Origin: Limnohabitans sp. Rim8
Lineage (GTDB): Bacteria; Pseudomonadota; Gammaproteobacteria; Burkholderiales; Burkholderiaceae_C
DNA length: 64,000 bases
Direction: 5' to 3'
Assembly: GCF_945901735.1 (NCBI RefSeq)
Contig: NZ_CAMDLM010000014.1
Location: 1-64,000, forward strand
The notes under the pieces are model-generated. The model saw only the letters and a list, made by a program, of their open reading frames with translations, did not search any database and was not told where the DNA came from. Positions 47,895 through 57,678 of this stretch are shown here, piece after piece. The position numbers and the translations under genes are program-made. Each line of letters begins with the position of its first letter. Within the stretch, counting starts at the first letter, position 1.

Positions 47895-49313
47895 ATGTCC
47901 GTCGTTTTTGCTCCTTCCTTGAACACCTTTCATTCCGACCTTGCTGGCGACAACCCGGTGGCCAAGCTGCGCGTGCCACCGCATTCGATTGAAGCCGAGT
48001 CCAGTGTTCTTGGCGGCTTGTTGCTGGACAACGGCGCCTGGGACCGTGTGGGGGATTTGCTGGTTGACAACGACTTTTACCGGCATGAACACAAGCTGAT
48101 TTATGCGGCCATCGGGGCGCTGATCAACGCCTCTAAGCCGGCCGACGTGATCACTGTGAACGAGCAGTTGCAAAACCAGGGCAAGGCCGAGGAAATGGGG
48201 GGCTTGGGCTACTTGAACTCCTTGGCGCAGTATGTGCCCAGCGCCAGCAACATTCGCCGCTATGCCGAGATCGTGCGTGAGCGTTCGATCTTGCGCAAAC
48301 TGGTGTCCGCCAGCGACGAAATCGCGACCAACGCCTTCAATCCCCAGGGAAAGGCGATTGACCGCATCCTGGACGAGGCCGAGCAAAAAATCTTCAACAT
48401 TGGTGAGGAAGGCTCGCGCATGAAGCAGGGCTTCCAGTCAATGGACACACTGGTGGTGGAGTTGCTCGACCGCGTGAACGAGATGGCCAACAATCCCAAC
48501 GACATCACCGGGGTTCCCACTGGTTTCTACGACCTGGACCGTATGACCTCGGGCTTGCAGCCTGGGGATATGGTGGTGTTGGCGGCTCGACCTTCCATGG
48601 GTAAAACCGCTTTTGCGATCAACATCGCCGAGCATGTGGCCTTGAACGAGGGCTTGCCAGTGGCGGTGTTTTCGATGGAAATGGGCGCATCGCAGTTGGC
48701 GGTGCGTGTGGTGGGTTCGATCGGTCGCATTGATCAAGGCCATTTGCGCACTGGCAAGCTCAGCGATGACGAGTGGCCACGCTTGACGGAGGCCATTGAA
48801 AAACTGCGCAACGTGTCCTTGCACATCGACGAAACGCCAGGCCTGACGTCGTCCGAATTGCGGGCCAATGCCCGGCGGCTGGCGCGCCAGTGCGGCAAGT
48901 TGGGACTGATTGTGGTGGACTATTTGCAGCTGATGAGTGGTTCGGGCGGCGCTGGCGGTGACAATCGCGCCACCGAACTGGGTGAGATTTCGCGGGGCCT
49001 GAAAATGCTGGCCAAAGAGTTGCAGTGTCCGGTGATTGCCTTGTCGCAGTTGAACCGCAGTGTCGAGCAGCGCACTGACAAACGCCCCATGATGAGCGAC
49101 TTGCGCGAGTCCGGCGCCATCGAGCAGGATGCCGACATCATCATGTTCATTTACCGCGACGACTACTACAACAAGGATTCCAAAGATCCGGGCGTTGCGG
49201 AAATCATCATCGGTAAGCAGCGCAACGGCCCGACGGGCACGGTGCGGCTGACATTCCTGAAGAACCTGACGCGGTTTGAAAGTCTTGCGTCGGGTCTGAG
49301 CGACGATTACTGA
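47895..49313 (+). CDS. dnaB: Replicative DNA helicase DnaB
   Basis: DnaB is the hexameric 5'-3' helicase of the fork. The 472-residue product has the N-terminal primase-interacting domain ([20 protein letters not shown]-like [15 protein letters not shown]), and the RecA-fold domain with Walker A ARPSMGKT (231-238), Walker B VVDYLQLM and the end block [17 protein letters not shown] is ten bases before ATG. A consensus DnaA box sits in its control region. It converges on the PhoH2-like gene with stops 17 bases apart. Confidence 0.97.
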   Translation: MSVVFAPSLNTFHSDLAGDNPVAKLRVPPHSIEAESSVLGGLLLDNGAWDRVGDLLVDNDFYRHEHKLIYAAIGALINASKPADVITVNEQLQNQGKAEEMGGLGYLNSLAQYVPSASNIRRYAEIVRERSILRKLVSASDEIATNAFNPQGKAIDRILDEAEQKIFNIGEEGSRMKQGFQSMDTLVVELLDRVNEMANNPNDITGVPTGFYDLDRMTSGLQPGDMVVLAARPSMGKTAFAINIAEHVALNEGLPVAVFSMEMGASQLAVRVVGSIGRIDQGHLRTGKLSDDEWPRLTEAIEKLRNVSLHIDETPGLTSSELRANARRLARQCGKLGLIVVDYLQLMSGSGGAGGDNRATELGEISRGLKMLAKELQCPVIALSQLNRSVEQRTDKRPMMSDLRESGAIEQDADIIMFIYRDDYYNKDSKDPGVAEIIIGKQRNGPTGTVRLTFLKNLTRFESLASGLSDDY

Positions 49314-49334
49314 GACCCGACTGCGTCGGCTCAG
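49310..49334. terminator. Hairpin spanning both stop codons of dnaB and the PhoH2-like gene
   Basis: CTGAG/CTCAG and CCGAC/GTCGG form a 10-bp stem with an AC bulge and the loop TGC. Both stop codons lie in it. No T-run on either side; a two-way 3' end with Rho help or an exonuclease block is likely. Confidence 0.5.
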
Positions 49335-51055
49335 AGGGCTTCGCTGGCGAAGTCTGCCAGTCTGGAGCGCTCCCCGCGTGCCAAGGTGATGTGGCCACCG
49401 TGCGCCCAACCTTTGAAACGGTCTACTGCGTAGGTCAGGCCGGATGAGCCCTCGGTCAGGTAGGGCGTGTCAATTTGGGCGAGGTTGCCCATGCAGATGA
49501 TCTTGGTGCCCGGGCCGGCGCGGGTGATCAAAGTTTTCATTTGCTTGGGCGTCAGGTTTTGCGCTTCGTCGATGATCACGTACTTGTTCATGAAGGTGCG
49601 ACCGCGCATGAAATTCATGCTCTTGATCTTGATGCGGCTCTTGATCAGCTCGTTGGTCGCTGCGCGACCCCATTCACCGGCGTTGCCGCCCTCGCCCTTG
49701 GCCAAAAACTCCAAGTTGTCGTCCAATGCGCCCATCCAAGGGCCCATTTTCTCTTCTTCGGTGCCGGGCAAAAAGCCGATGTCTTCGCCCACGCTCACTG
49801 TCGCGCGGGTCATGATGATCTCGGTATAGCGGCGATCATCCAGCACCTGAGTGAGGCCTGCGGCCAGGGCCATCAGTGTTTTACCCGTGCCAGCGGTCCC
49901 CGCCAGCGTCACAAAGTCGATGTCCGGATCGGTCAACAGGTTCATCGCGAAGTTCTGTTCTCGGTTGCGTGTGGTGACGCCCCAAACCGCATTCTTTTGG
50001 TGGTTGAAGTCCTTCAGCGTGCGCAGCACCGCCGTCTTACCGCGAATTTCGGTGACGCGCGCAAACAGGCTGGGTTCTCCGGGTGCCTCAAAATACACGA
50101 ACTGATTCATGAACAGGCTCGGCACGATGGGGCCGCTGATGCGGTAGAAGGTGTGGGTGCCTTGCTGCCAGCTTTCCACCGTTTTGCCATTTTTGAGCCA
50201 AAAGTCAGGTGGCAAAGCCATGGAGCCCGGGTACAACAGGTCGCCGTCTTCCAGGGTCTTGTCATTTTGGTAGTCTTCGGCCTGCAGCCCCAGCGCTCGG
50301 GCCTTGACGCGCATGTTGATGTCCTTGGACACCAGCACCACTTCGCGAGGCGCATGCAGCTGGCCCAGCGCCTTGACCACGCCCAGGATCTGGTTGTCGG
50401 CTTTGCCTTGCGGCAGTGCCAGGGGCAGGCTCAGGTCGAGCGCCTGGGTCTGGAAAAACAACTGCCCTGTGGCATCCGAGTGGCCCGTGACACTCAAGGC
50501 TGAGCCTTGGCTCAGGTCTTGCCCTTGTCCAGAGGCCAACGCGTCGAGGGAGCGGCTGGCTTGACGGGCATTGCGCGCCACTTCGGTCATGCCTTTTTTG
50601 TGGCCGTCGAGCTCTTCCAGCACGATCATGGGCAAAAAGACATCGTGTTCCTCAAAGCGGAACAGACTCATCGGGTCGTGCATCAGCACATTGGTGTCGA
50701 GAACAAAGAGTTTGCTCGGGCCGTTGCGACGTTTGGTTCGGGCTGTAGCGGATTTGTTCACCCGACTGGCTGGCGTGGCCAAAGCGGAACGGGGCTCAGC
50801 TTGCGGCATGCCTGCGGGCTCGATGTTTGACGTGGCCAGCGCACCCCCTGGGGTCTTGGGTGACAGTGGACTGGCGTCGATCTTGCGCGGCCGTGCAGAA
50901 CGTTTGGCTGTGCTGGCCTGGGGGGTCTCGCTGGCCAAGCCCCGTTTCGTTTCGATTTGCACCATGACGGGTGCATCGGTTGGCGTCTCGCTGTTGTCAA
51001 AGGCTGTGTGGGTCAAGCGGCTGGCGCGGTGAGTGGGAGCGGGTGGCAATGGCAT
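49331..51055 (-). CDS. PIN-PhoH fusion ATPase (PhoH2/YlaK-like)
   Basis: The 574-residue protein joins a PIN nuclease domain to a PhoH ATPase; related PhoH2 proteins unwind and cut RNA. The PIN domain begins near residue 114 (KLFVLDTNVLMHDP, with Asp; second acid in LEELDGHKKG). The PhoH domain has Walker A TAGTGKT in VTLAGTAGTGKTLMALAAG, Walker B VIIDEAQNLTP and a threonine/arginine end block. Between them is a linker of about 100 residues. The first ~105 residues are low complexity and basic (KRSARPRK, ARTKRRN); a start at MVQIET 30 codons later is possible. No antitoxin gene lies upstream, so it looks monocistronic. Confidence 0.9.
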   Translation of the reverse strand: MPLPPAPTHRASRLTHTAFDNSETPTDAPVMVQIETKRGLASETPQASTAKRSARPRKIDASPLSPKTPGGALATSNIEPAGMPQAEPRSALATPASRVNKSATARTKRRNGPSKLFVLDTNVLMHDPMSLFRFEEHDVFLPMIVLEELDGHKKGMTEVARNARQASRSLDALASGQGQDLSQGSALSVTGHSDATGQLFFQTQALDLSLPLALPQGKADNQILGVVKALGQLHAPREVVLVSKDINMRVKARALGLQAEDYQNDKTLEDGDLLYPGSMALPPDFWLKNGKTVESWQQGTHTFYRISGPIVPSLFMNQFVYFEAPGEPSLFARVTEIRGKTAVLRTLKDFNHQKNAVWGVTTRNREQNFAMNLLTDPDIDFVTLAGTAGTGKTLMALAAGLTQVLDDRRYTEIIMTRATVSVGEDIGFLPGTEEEKMGPWMGALDDNLEFLAKGEGGNAGEWGRAATNELIKSRIKIKSMNFMRGRTFMNKYVIIDEAQNLTPKQMKTLITRAGPGTKIICMGNLAQIDTPYLTEGSSGLTYAVDRFKGWAHGGHITLARGERSRLADFASEAL

Positions 51056-51100
51056 GAACGAAGGCCTTTAGAGGATTGAAAATTCGGACACCAGAAAACA

Positions 51101-51128
51101 AAAAGCCGCCAGGTAAACCGGGCGGCTT
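51101..51128 (-). terminator. Intrinsic terminator of bcp
   Basis: AAGCCGCC and GGCGGCTT pair over ten bases; on the minus strand TTTTTGTTTT follows. It separates bcp from the PhoH2-like gene on the same strand. Confidence 0.8.
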
Positions 51129-51209
51129 GAAGATAAAAATATGAGGGACTGCGTTTCAGCGTCATGAATTCATTATGCACGAGCCCTGTGACAACACAGG
51201 CTGGTGACA

Positions 51210-51695
51210 TCAAACCACAGCATTGGCTTTTTTGAGGTCCTTGACGGCCTGCAACACTTCTTCGACATGGCCGGGGACCTTCAGGCCGCGCCACTCTTGC
51301 TTGAGGGTGCCGTCGGCCCCGATCAAGAAGGTGCTGCGCTCTATGCCTTTGACCTTTTTGCCGTACATGATCTTGTTTTTCACCACACCAAACATGTGGC
51401 ACATCTTTTCTTCGGTGTCGGCAATCAACTCGAAGGGCAGCTCCAGCTTGGCTTTGAAATCGTCGTGCGATTTCATATTGTCTCGTGACACGCCAAGGAC
51501 CAAGGCGCCGGCTTTCACGAAATCTTTGTATTTGTCGCGAAACTGCATGGCTTCAGTGGTGCAGCCAGGGGTGTTGTCTTTGGGATAGAAAAACAAAACA
51601 ACGGTTTGACCCACGTGGGAGATGTTCGAAACTTTCAGACCGCTGGTGGCATTGGCTTCAAATTCGGGAAGGGGTTTGTTGAGAACGATCGCCAT
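51210..51695 (-). CDS. bcp: Peroxiredoxin, BCP/PrxQ type
   Basis: Bcp reduces hydrogen and organic peroxides. The 161-residue thioredoxin-fold product has FYPKDNTPGCTTEA with peroxidatic Cys45. The resolving Cys five residues later in the classical alpha type is Met here; a second Cys is at 99 (EEKMCHMFG). It may thus use a distant resolving Cys or be one-Cys. Cytoplasmic; no signal peptide. Confidence 0.93.
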   Translation of the reverse strand: MAIVLNKPLPEFEANATSGLKVSNISHVGQTVVLFFYPKDNTPGCTTEAMQFRDKYKDFVKAGALVLGVSRDNMKSHDDFKAKLELPFELIADTEEKMCHMFGVVKNKIMYGKKVKGIERSTFLIGADGTLKQEWRGLKVPGHVEEVLQAVKDLKKANAVV

Positions 51696-51854
51696 TGAAC
51701 TTTATCTCGCTTGACTGGTTGAGCGGGTGCCACCATTGCTTGGTGTCAGTTTCGCTAAAGGCCTTGGGCCTCGACAGCCCTCTATTTTACCCGGAACAGC
51801 CATTGGCATTTGCGCGCCAAGAGCAGAGAAAAAAACAACGAAAGAAATCATGCT

Positions 51855-52232
51855 TTAGGACTCGATCAAAAGCAAGGCGACCACCTTGCGTCCTTCACTG
51901 GCCAGGATGTTGTAGGTGCGACATGCCGCAGCAGTGTCCATGGTTTCTACGCCGATGCCGCGCATGAACAGGTCCTGCAGCCATTGCGGCTTGGCAAAAC
52001 GCAGCTTTTGTCCGCTGCCGAACAAAACCAGCTCGGCACCGCTTTGGGCCCAGGGGCTGAAGTCGCTCGCGCCAAGTGCTTCAAAGTGGCCCGTCGCCCA
52101 GGTCGCAGACGGTATATTGGGCAGGCTGGTCACGGCCACCGACTGTGCATGCCGCACGCCATTGACTTCGATCCAAGCCCTGTCGTAAGCGTTGATGGTG
52201 GGGGCATTGGATTTGTCGGGCTGGAGTTTCAT
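51855..52232 (-). CDS. Mth938-like domain protein (DUF498)
   Basis: The 125-residue product resembles the Mth938/NDUFAF3-like family of small alpha/beta proteins with no settled bacterial role. Typical are VRHAQSVAVTSLP, ELVLFGSGQKLRF and GIGVETMDTAAACRTYNILASEGR. The start MKLQPDKS is more likely than the longer frame, which reads into the divergent alaA leader. Family members are often near sec or phospholipid genes; here it is divergent to alaA, which gives no clue. Confidence 0.8.
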   Translation of the reverse strand: MKLQPDKSNAPTINAYDRAWIEVNGVRHAQSVAVTSLPNIPSATWATGHFEALGASDFSPWAQSGAELVLFGSGQKLRFAKPQWLQDLFMRGIGVETMDTAAACRTYNILASEGRKVVALLLIES

Positions 52233-52354
52233 GGGGTGGGAAAATTCAGGGGAGGCGCAATTAAAGGGCAAGCTGTGAAAACTGCGCTGGAGAGGCCAAA
52301 GAAATGTGGTCAAATTATAGGTTTTCCCTGATCCACACTGCCTTTGGAGGCTCT

Positions 52355-53596
52355 TTGAAGACCATTCAGAAATCTGCCAAGCTGGCCAACGTTTGTTATG
52401 ACATTCGCGGCCCCATCATGGACCGAGCGCGTCAGATGGAAGAGGACGGCCACAAGATCATCAAATTGAACATCGGCAACCTGGCTGTTTTTGGTTTTGA
52501 TGCGCCCGAAGAGATCCAGCAGGACATGATCCGCAACCTGCCCAATTCGGCGGGTTATTCGGACAGCAAAGGCATTTTTGCGGCTCGTAAGGCCGTGATG
52601 CACGAAACCCAGAAACAAGGCATTTTGGGTGTGACGCTGGACGATATTTATCTGGGCAATGGGGCCAGCGAGTTGATCGTGATGGCCACCAACGGATTGC
52701 TTGACGATGGCGACGAGTTGCTTTTGCCTTCGCCTGATTACCCGCTGTGGACGGCGGCGGCCAGTCTGTCGGGGGGCACGCCTGTGCATTACCGCTGCGA
52801 GGAAGCCAATGGCTGGATGCCCAATTTGGACGATATCCGTGCCAAGGTCACACCGCTCACCAAGGGCATTGTGGTCATCAACCCCAACAACCCCACGGGT
52901 GCCTTGTACACCGATGAGTTGCTCAAGGGCATCGTGGCGATTGCGCGTGAGCATGGTCTGGTGATCTTTGCCGATGAGGTGTACGACAAGGTTTTGTACG
53001 ACGGCGTCAAGCACACCCCCTTGGGCAGTTTGTCGCAAGACGTGGTCACCTTGACCTTCAACTCCTTGTCCAAAAGCTACCGTTCGTGCGGTTACCGTGC
53101 GGGGTGGATGGTGATTTCGGGCGACAAGAAAAGAGCCCGCGATTACATCGAGGGCCTGAACATGCTCTCTAACATGCGTTTGTGCGCCAACGTTCCAGGC
53201 CAGTGGGCCATTCAAACAGCTTTGGGTGGACATCAAAGCATCAATGAATTGGTGGGCGAGGGGGGGCGCTTGCGCAAGCAGCGCGATGTGGCGTACCAGT
53301 TGATCACGGCGATCCCGGGGGTCAGTTGCGTCAAACCCCGTGCGGCTTTGTACATGTTTCCCAAACTCGATCCTCAGATCTACCCGGTACAAGACGACCA
53401 GGATTTCTTCTTGCAGCTTCTCGAGGAAACCAAGGTCATGCTGGTTCAGGGTACGGGCTTTAACTGGCCTGATGCCGACCATTTTCGAATCGTATTTTTG
53501 CCCCATGAAGACGATTTGCGCGAGGCCATTGGCCGCGTCGCTCGTTTTCTGGAGGGAGCACGCCAACGTTTTGGCACCGAAGCGGTGTTGTCCTGA
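52355..53596 (+). CDS. alaA: Alanine-type aminotransferase (AlaA-like)
   Basis: The 413-residue PLP enzyme is closest to AlaA, which makes alanine from pyruvate and glutamate. Evidence: start KTIQKSAKLANVCYDIRGP, GNGASELIVMATNGLL, INPNNPTGALY, FADEVYDKVLYDG, PLP-lysine in FNSLSKSYRSCGYRAGWM, and FRIVFLPHEDDL. It starts with TTG four bases behind GGAGG; no ATG fits. It heads a six-gene run with hom-thrC and the molybdopterin genes. A hairpin without T-run lies before hom. Confidence 0.88.
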   Translation: MKTIQKSAKLANVCYDIRGPIMDRARQMEEDGHKIIKLNIGNLAVFGFDAPEEIQQDMIRNLPNSAGYSDSKGIFAARKAVMHETQKQGILGVTLDDIYLGNGASELIVMATNGLLDDGDELLLPSPDYPLWTAAASLSGGTPVHYRCEEANGWMPNLDDIRAKVTPLTKGIVVINPNNPTGALYTDELLKGIVAIAREHGLVIFADEVYDKVLYDGVKHTPLGSLSQDVVTLTFNSLSKSYRSCGYRAGWMVISGDKKRARDYIEGLNMLSNMRLCANVPGQWAIQTALGGHQSINELVGEGGRLRKQRDVAYQLITAIPGVSCVKPRAALYMFPKLDPQIYPVQDDQDFFLQLLEETKVMLVQGTGFNWPDADHFRIVFLPHEDDLREAIGRVARFLEGARQRFGTEAVLS

Positions 53597-53607
53597 ATTC
53601 AATCCCT

Positions 53608-53624
53608 GCCCGAGCCTTTCGGGC
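53608..53624 (+). repeat. Small hairpin between alaA and hom
   Basis: GCCCGA and TCGGGC pair over five bases. There is no T-run after it, so it is not a clear terminator. It ends 23 bases before hom and could tune translation or mRNA stability. Confidence 0.45.
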
Positions 53625-53647
53625 GAATTGCAGTAAAGAAGAGATAA

Positions 53648-54970
53648 ATGAAACCGATCAAAGTGGGCCTCTTGGGCGTGGGCACTGTAGGCAGCGGCAC
53701 TTTCAATGTGCTCAGGCGCAACCAGGGAGAAATTCAGCGCCGTGCAGGCCGTGGCATTGAAATCACCATGGTGGCCGATTTGGACGTGGCGCGTGCCCAA
53801 GCCCTTGTGGGCGAGGGCGTTCAGGTGGTGGGCGATGCCCGCGCAGTGATTGCCAATCCCGAGATCGACATCGTCATTGAGTTGATTGGTGGTTACGGCA
53901 TTGCCAAAGCGCTGGTGTTGGAGGCCATTGCCGCGGGCAAACATGTGGTCACCGCCAACAAGGCCTTGTTGGCCGTGCACGGCACCGAAATTTTTGCGGC
54001 TGCGCAGGCCAAAGGTGTGGTGGTGGGTTTTGAAGCCGCCGTGGCGGGTGGGATTCCGATCATCAAGGCGTTGCGTGAAGGCTTGACCGCCAACAGCATT
54101 CAGTGGGTGGCGGGCATCATCAACGGCACCACCAACTTCATTCTTTCCGAGATGCGCGACAAGGGACTGGACTTTGCCGATGTGCTCAAGGAGGCCCAGC
54201 GCCTGGGTTACGCCGAAGCCGACCCGACCTTTGACATTGAAGGCGTGGACGCTGCCCACAAAGTGACCTTGATGAGCGCAATCGCCTTTGGCATTCCGGT
54301 GCAGTTTGACAAGGCCTATGTCGAGGGCATCACGAAACTGGGCGCAGCCGACATCAAATATGCAGAGCAATTGGGCTACCGCATCAAACTGCTTGGCATC
54401 ACCAAGCGCACCGCGCAAGGCATCGAGTTGCGCGTGCACCCCAGCCTGGTGCCGACCCAGCGCCTGATTGCCAACGTTGAAGGCGCCATGAACGCTGTGA
54501 TGGTGCAAGGCGATGCCGTGGGCACCACCTTGTTTTACGGCAAGGGCGCAGGCTCCGAACCCACCGCCAGCGCGGTCATTGCCGACCTGGTGGACATCAC
54601 CCGTTTGCATACGGCAGATCCCCTCAACCGCGTGCCGCATTTGGCTTTCCAGCCGGGCGCCATGAGCAACTTGGCTGTGTTGCCCATGTCTGAGGTGGTG
54701 ACCAGTTATTACCTGCGTTTGCGCGTGGCCGATCAAGCCGGTGTGCTGGCCAAATTGACTGGTTTGCTGGCCCAGGCCGACATCAGCATCGACGCGGTGT
54801 TGCAGCGCGAGGCCGATCAGGTCAGCCAAGCGGGTGAAAACCAGACCGATGTGATCATCCTGACCCACGACACGCGTGAGGGCACTCTAAGCGAGGTGTT
54901 GGCCCAGATGCAAGCCTTGCCCACCGTGATGGCCCCGATCGTGCGCATTCGCAAGGAAGAGTTGAACTGA
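53648..54970 (+). CDS. hom: Homoserine dehydrogenase
   Basis: Hom reduces aspartate semialdehyde to homoserine on the way to threonine and methionine. The 440-residue product has the NAD(P) motif GLLGVGTVGSGTF, VVTANKALLAVHG, the catalytic region AGIINGTTNFILSEM, and GYAEADPTFDIEGVDAAHK. A C-terminal ACT domain (VADQAGVLAKLTGLLAQADIS) suggests feedback control by threonine. Not fused to aspartokinase. TGATG overlap with thrC. Confidence 0.97.
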   Translation: MKPIKVGLLGVGTVGSGTFNVLRRNQGEIQRRAGRGIEITMVADLDVARAQALVGEGVQVVGDARAVIANPEIDIVIELIGGYGIAKALVLEAIAAGKHVVTANKALLAVHGTEIFAAAQAKGVVVGFEAAVAGGIPIIKALREGLTANSIQWVAGIINGTTNFILSEMRDKGLDFADVLKEAQRLGYAEADPTFDIEGVDAAHKVTLMSAIAFGIPVQFDKAYVEGITKLGAADIKYAEQLGYRIKLLGITKRTAQGIELRVHPSLVPTQRLIANVEGAMNAVMVQGDAVGTTLFYGKGAGSEPTASAVIADLVDITRLHTADPLNRVPHLAFQPGAMSNLAVLPMSEVVTSYYLRLRVADQAGVLAKLTGLLAQADISIDAVLQREADQVSQAGENQTDVIILTHDTREGTLSEVLAQMQALPTVMAPIVRIRKEELN

Positions 54971-56415
54971 TGCGTTACCTGTCGACACGCGGTCACGCCG
55001 ACCGCCCAAAGTTTTGTGACATCTTGCTCGAGGGCTTGGCACCAGACGGCGGTCTTTACTTGCCTGAAAGCTATCCGCAACTCGACGCTGCGGCTCTGAC
55101 GCGTTTGCGCCAAGTCTGGCAAAGCCAAGGTTATGCGGCTTTGGCCTTTGAGGTCTTGTCCCTCTACATTGACGACATTCCACCGAGCGACTTGCAGGAC
55201 TTGTGCCGCAAGACCTACACGCCTGAAGTGTTTGGCACCCCAGAAATTGTGCCGCTCAAGCCCTTGCAGGCTGCAGAGCAAGCCCAGCCCAAGATGTATT
55301 TGGAGGCTTTGTCCAACGGTCCCACTTTGGCCTTCAAGGACATGGCCATGCAGTTGCTGGGCAACTTGTTTGAATACGAGTTGGCGCGGCGCGGCGAAAC
55401 GCTGAACATTTTGGGTGCCACCTCGGGCGACACCGGCAGCGCGGCCGAATACGCCATGCGCGGCAAAAAAGGCGTGCGCGTGTTTATGACCAGCCCGAAC
55501 GGCCGCATGAGCCCGTTCCAGCAAGCGCAGATGTTCAGTCTGCTCGACGAAAACATCCACAACATCGCCATCGAAGGTGTGTTTGACGACTGCCAGGACA
55601 TCGTCAAGGCGGTCTCCAACGATCTGGAGTTCAAGCGGAAATACAAAATCGGGACTGTGAACTCCATTAACTGGGCGCGTTTGCTGGCCCAAGTGGTGTA
55701 TTACTTTGCCGGGTACTTTCAGGCCACCTACAGCAACGACCAAAAAGTCAGCTTCACCGTGCCGAGCGGGAATTTTGGCAACGTGTGCGCAGGCCATGTG
55801 GCCCGCATGATGGGCTTGCCGATTGACCGCTTGGTGGTGGCCACCAACGAAAACGATGTGCTCGACGAGTTTTTCCGAACGGGTGTTTACCGCGTTCGCG
55901 GTACCGCCGATACACACGAGACCTCTAGCCCGTCAATGGATATTTCCAAAGCCAGTAATTTCGAACGTTTCGTGTTCGACTTGCTGGGCAGAGACAGTGC
56001 AAAAACCAAAGCCATTTTTGGAACAGGCCTGAGCCAGCAAGGGTTCTTTGATTTGTCGGGTGACGCGTGCTTTGCCCAGGCCGCCACGGTGTATGGCTTT
56101 GACAGTGGTCGCAGCATCCACAACGACCGCATCAAGACCATTCAGCAGGTGTTTGAGTGCTACGGCATGGTGATTGACACCCACACCGCCGACGGCGTGA
56201 AGGTGGCGCAAGAACACCTTCACAAGCAGGTGCCCATGATCGTGCTCGAAACGGCTTTGCCTATCAAGTTCGCAGCCACCATCGTGCAAGCCTTGGGCCG
56301 TCAGCCTGAACGTCCACCGCAGTTTGAAGGCATCGAAGCCTTGCCTAAACGCGTGCAGGTGATGAAAGCGGATGCGGATTTGGTCAAGGCCTACATCGTG
56401 CAACACTGCGACTGA
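54970..56415 (+). CDS. thrC: Threonine synthase
   Basis: ThrC turns O-phosphohomoserine into threonine with PLP. The 481-residue product is the long type: MRYLSTRG, PLP-lysine in GPTLAFKDMAMQLLG, phosphate loop LGATSGDTGSAAEYA, TVNSINWARLLAQVVYY and the SGNFGN motif. The ATG overlaps the hom stop by one base, so the two are coupled. homoserine kinase (thrB) is not in the window. Confidence 0.97.
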   Translation: MRYLSTRGHADRPKFCDILLEGLAPDGGLYLPESYPQLDAAALTRLRQVWQSQGYAALAFEVLSLYIDDIPPSDLQDLCRKTYTPEVFGTPEIVPLKPLQAAEQAQPKMYLEALSNGPTLAFKDMAMQLLGNLFEYELARRGETLNILGATSGDTGSAAEYAMRGKKGVRVFMTSPNGRMSPFQQAQMFSLLDENIHNIAIEGVFDDCQDIVKAVSNDLEFKRKYKIGTVNSINWARLLAQVVYYFAGYFQATYSNDQKVSFTVPSGNFGNVCAGHVARMMGLPIDRLVVATNENDVLDEFFRTGVYRVRGTADTHETSSPSMDISKASNFERFVFDLLGRDSAKTKAIFGTGLSQQGFFDLSGDACFAQAATVYGFDSGRSIHNDRIKTIQQVFECYGMVIDTHTADGVKVAQEHLHKQVPMIVLETALPIKFAATIVQALGRQPERPPQFEGIEALPKRVQVMKADADLVKAYIVQHCD

Positions 56416-56421
56416 AAGCAC

Positions 56422-57678
56422 ATGAGCACTGCCCCCCGCGCTCTGTTGATGCCCTTGGACGATGCGCTGCAAGCGCTGCTCGCGCGCATCAACCCCTTGA
56501 CCGATTTGGAGTCGATTGCCACCCTCGATGCCGATGGCCGCGTGTTGGCCGAGGACCTGGTTTCGGCCTTGCAAGTGCCCGCCTTTGACAACTCGTCGAT
56601 GGACGGCTACGCGGTGCGGCGCGCCGATTTGTTGCCGCCAGGCGTCTCGTTGCGCGTGGGCCAGCGCATCGCGGCCGGGCACACCGGTCAGCCGCTGGCC
56701 CCAGGCCAAGTTGCCCGCATTTTCACTGGCGCGCCTGTGCCCGAAGGCGCCGACGCCATCGTCATGCAAGAGCAAGCCGAGCCTGTTCCCGGAGAATCCG
56801 ATGCCGTACGCTTTTCGGTGCTGCCCGAACCCGGGCAGTGGATTCGCCTCAGCGGCGAAGACATCCGCCAAGGCCAGACAGCTTTGCAGCGTGGTCAAAA
56901 ACTGGGGCCTGCCGAACTGGGCCTGGCCGCGAGCCTGGGTCTGGCGCACCTGCCTGTTTTGCGCCGCCCTCGGGTGGCCTTGTTTTCGACGGGCGACGAG
57001 TTGGTGATGCCGGGCGATGTGGCCCCGCAGGACATGCCCCCAGGCAGTATTTACAACTCCAACCGCTTTTTCCTGCGCAGCTTGTTGCACCGCATGGGCT
57101 GTGAAGTCAGTGATCTGGGCATTGTGCCTGACCGGCGCGAGGCCACTGTGGCGGCTCTCAAAACCGCTGCCGACCACCACGATCTGATCCTGACCAGTGG
57201 CGGCGTGTCTGTGGGCGAAGAGGACCACGTCAAACCGGCTGTGCAGTCTTTGGGCGAGTTGAATCTGTGGCAAATCGCCATGAAGCCGGGCAAACCCTTT
57301 GCCTATGGCCAGGTGCGGCGTCAGACTGCCGAGGGCGTGGCCCACTTCGTGGGCTTGCCTGGCAACCCGGTGTCAAGTTTCATGACTTTTTTGCTCTTGG
57401 TCAGGCCTTTGCTGCGCCAATTACAAGGCATGCCACCCTCTGGCCCACCGACCCAGCGCTTGCCTGCGCACTTCGAGTGGCCCAAGGCCGACAGGCGCCG
57501 AGAATTCTTGCGGGTACGGCGTAATGCTCAGGGCGGCTTGGACCTGTTTCCCAACCAGAGTTCGGGGGTGTTGACCTCGGTGGTCTGGGCCGATGGGGTG
57601 GTGGACAACCCGGGTGGCCAGACGATTGAGCCCGGTCAACTGGTCGATTTTTGGCCCTTTTCGGAGTGTTTGGCATGA
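56422..57678 (+). CDS. moeA: Molybdopterin molybdenumtransferase
   Basis: MoeA inserts molybdate into adenylylated molybdopterin. The 418-residue product has the four usual domains: DNSSMDGYAVR, FTGAPVPEGADAIVMQE, FSTGDEL, SGGVSVGEEDHV and GLPGNPVSSF. It begins six bases after thrC, and overlaps moaD by four bases. The cofactor genes moaA/moaC/mog are not in this window. Confidence 0.96.
   Translation: MSTAPRALLMPLDDALQALLARINPLTDLESIATLDADGRVLAEDLVSALQVPAFDNSSMDGYAVRRADLLPPGVSLRVGQRIAAGHTGQPLAPGQVARIFTGAPVPEGADAIVMQEQAEPVPGESDAVRFSVLPEPGQWIRLSGEDIRQGQTALQRGQKLGPAELGLAASLGLAHLPVLRRPRVALFSTGDELVMPGDVAPQDMPPGSIYNSNRFFLRSLLHRMGCEVSDLGIVPDRREATVAALKTAADHHDLILTSGGVSVGEEDHVKPAVQSLGELNLWQIAMKPGKPFAYGQVRRQTAEGVAHFVGLPGNPVSSFMTFLLLVRPLLRQLQGMPPSGPPTQRLPAHFEWPKADRRREFLRVRRNAQGGLDLFPNQSSGVLTSVVWADGVVDNPGGQTIEPGQLVDFWPFSECLA

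Noticed and set aside
53597-53647. Threonine attenuator before hom
   Set aside because: There is a small hairpin but no T-run and no leader peptide rich in Thr or Ile codons.
52310-54868. Very long open frame (852 codons) on the minus strand opposite alaA and hom
   Set aside because: It lies antisense to two well-recognised genes, its translation matches no family and is rich in His, Gln and Arg, as expected from the mirror of GC-biased codons.
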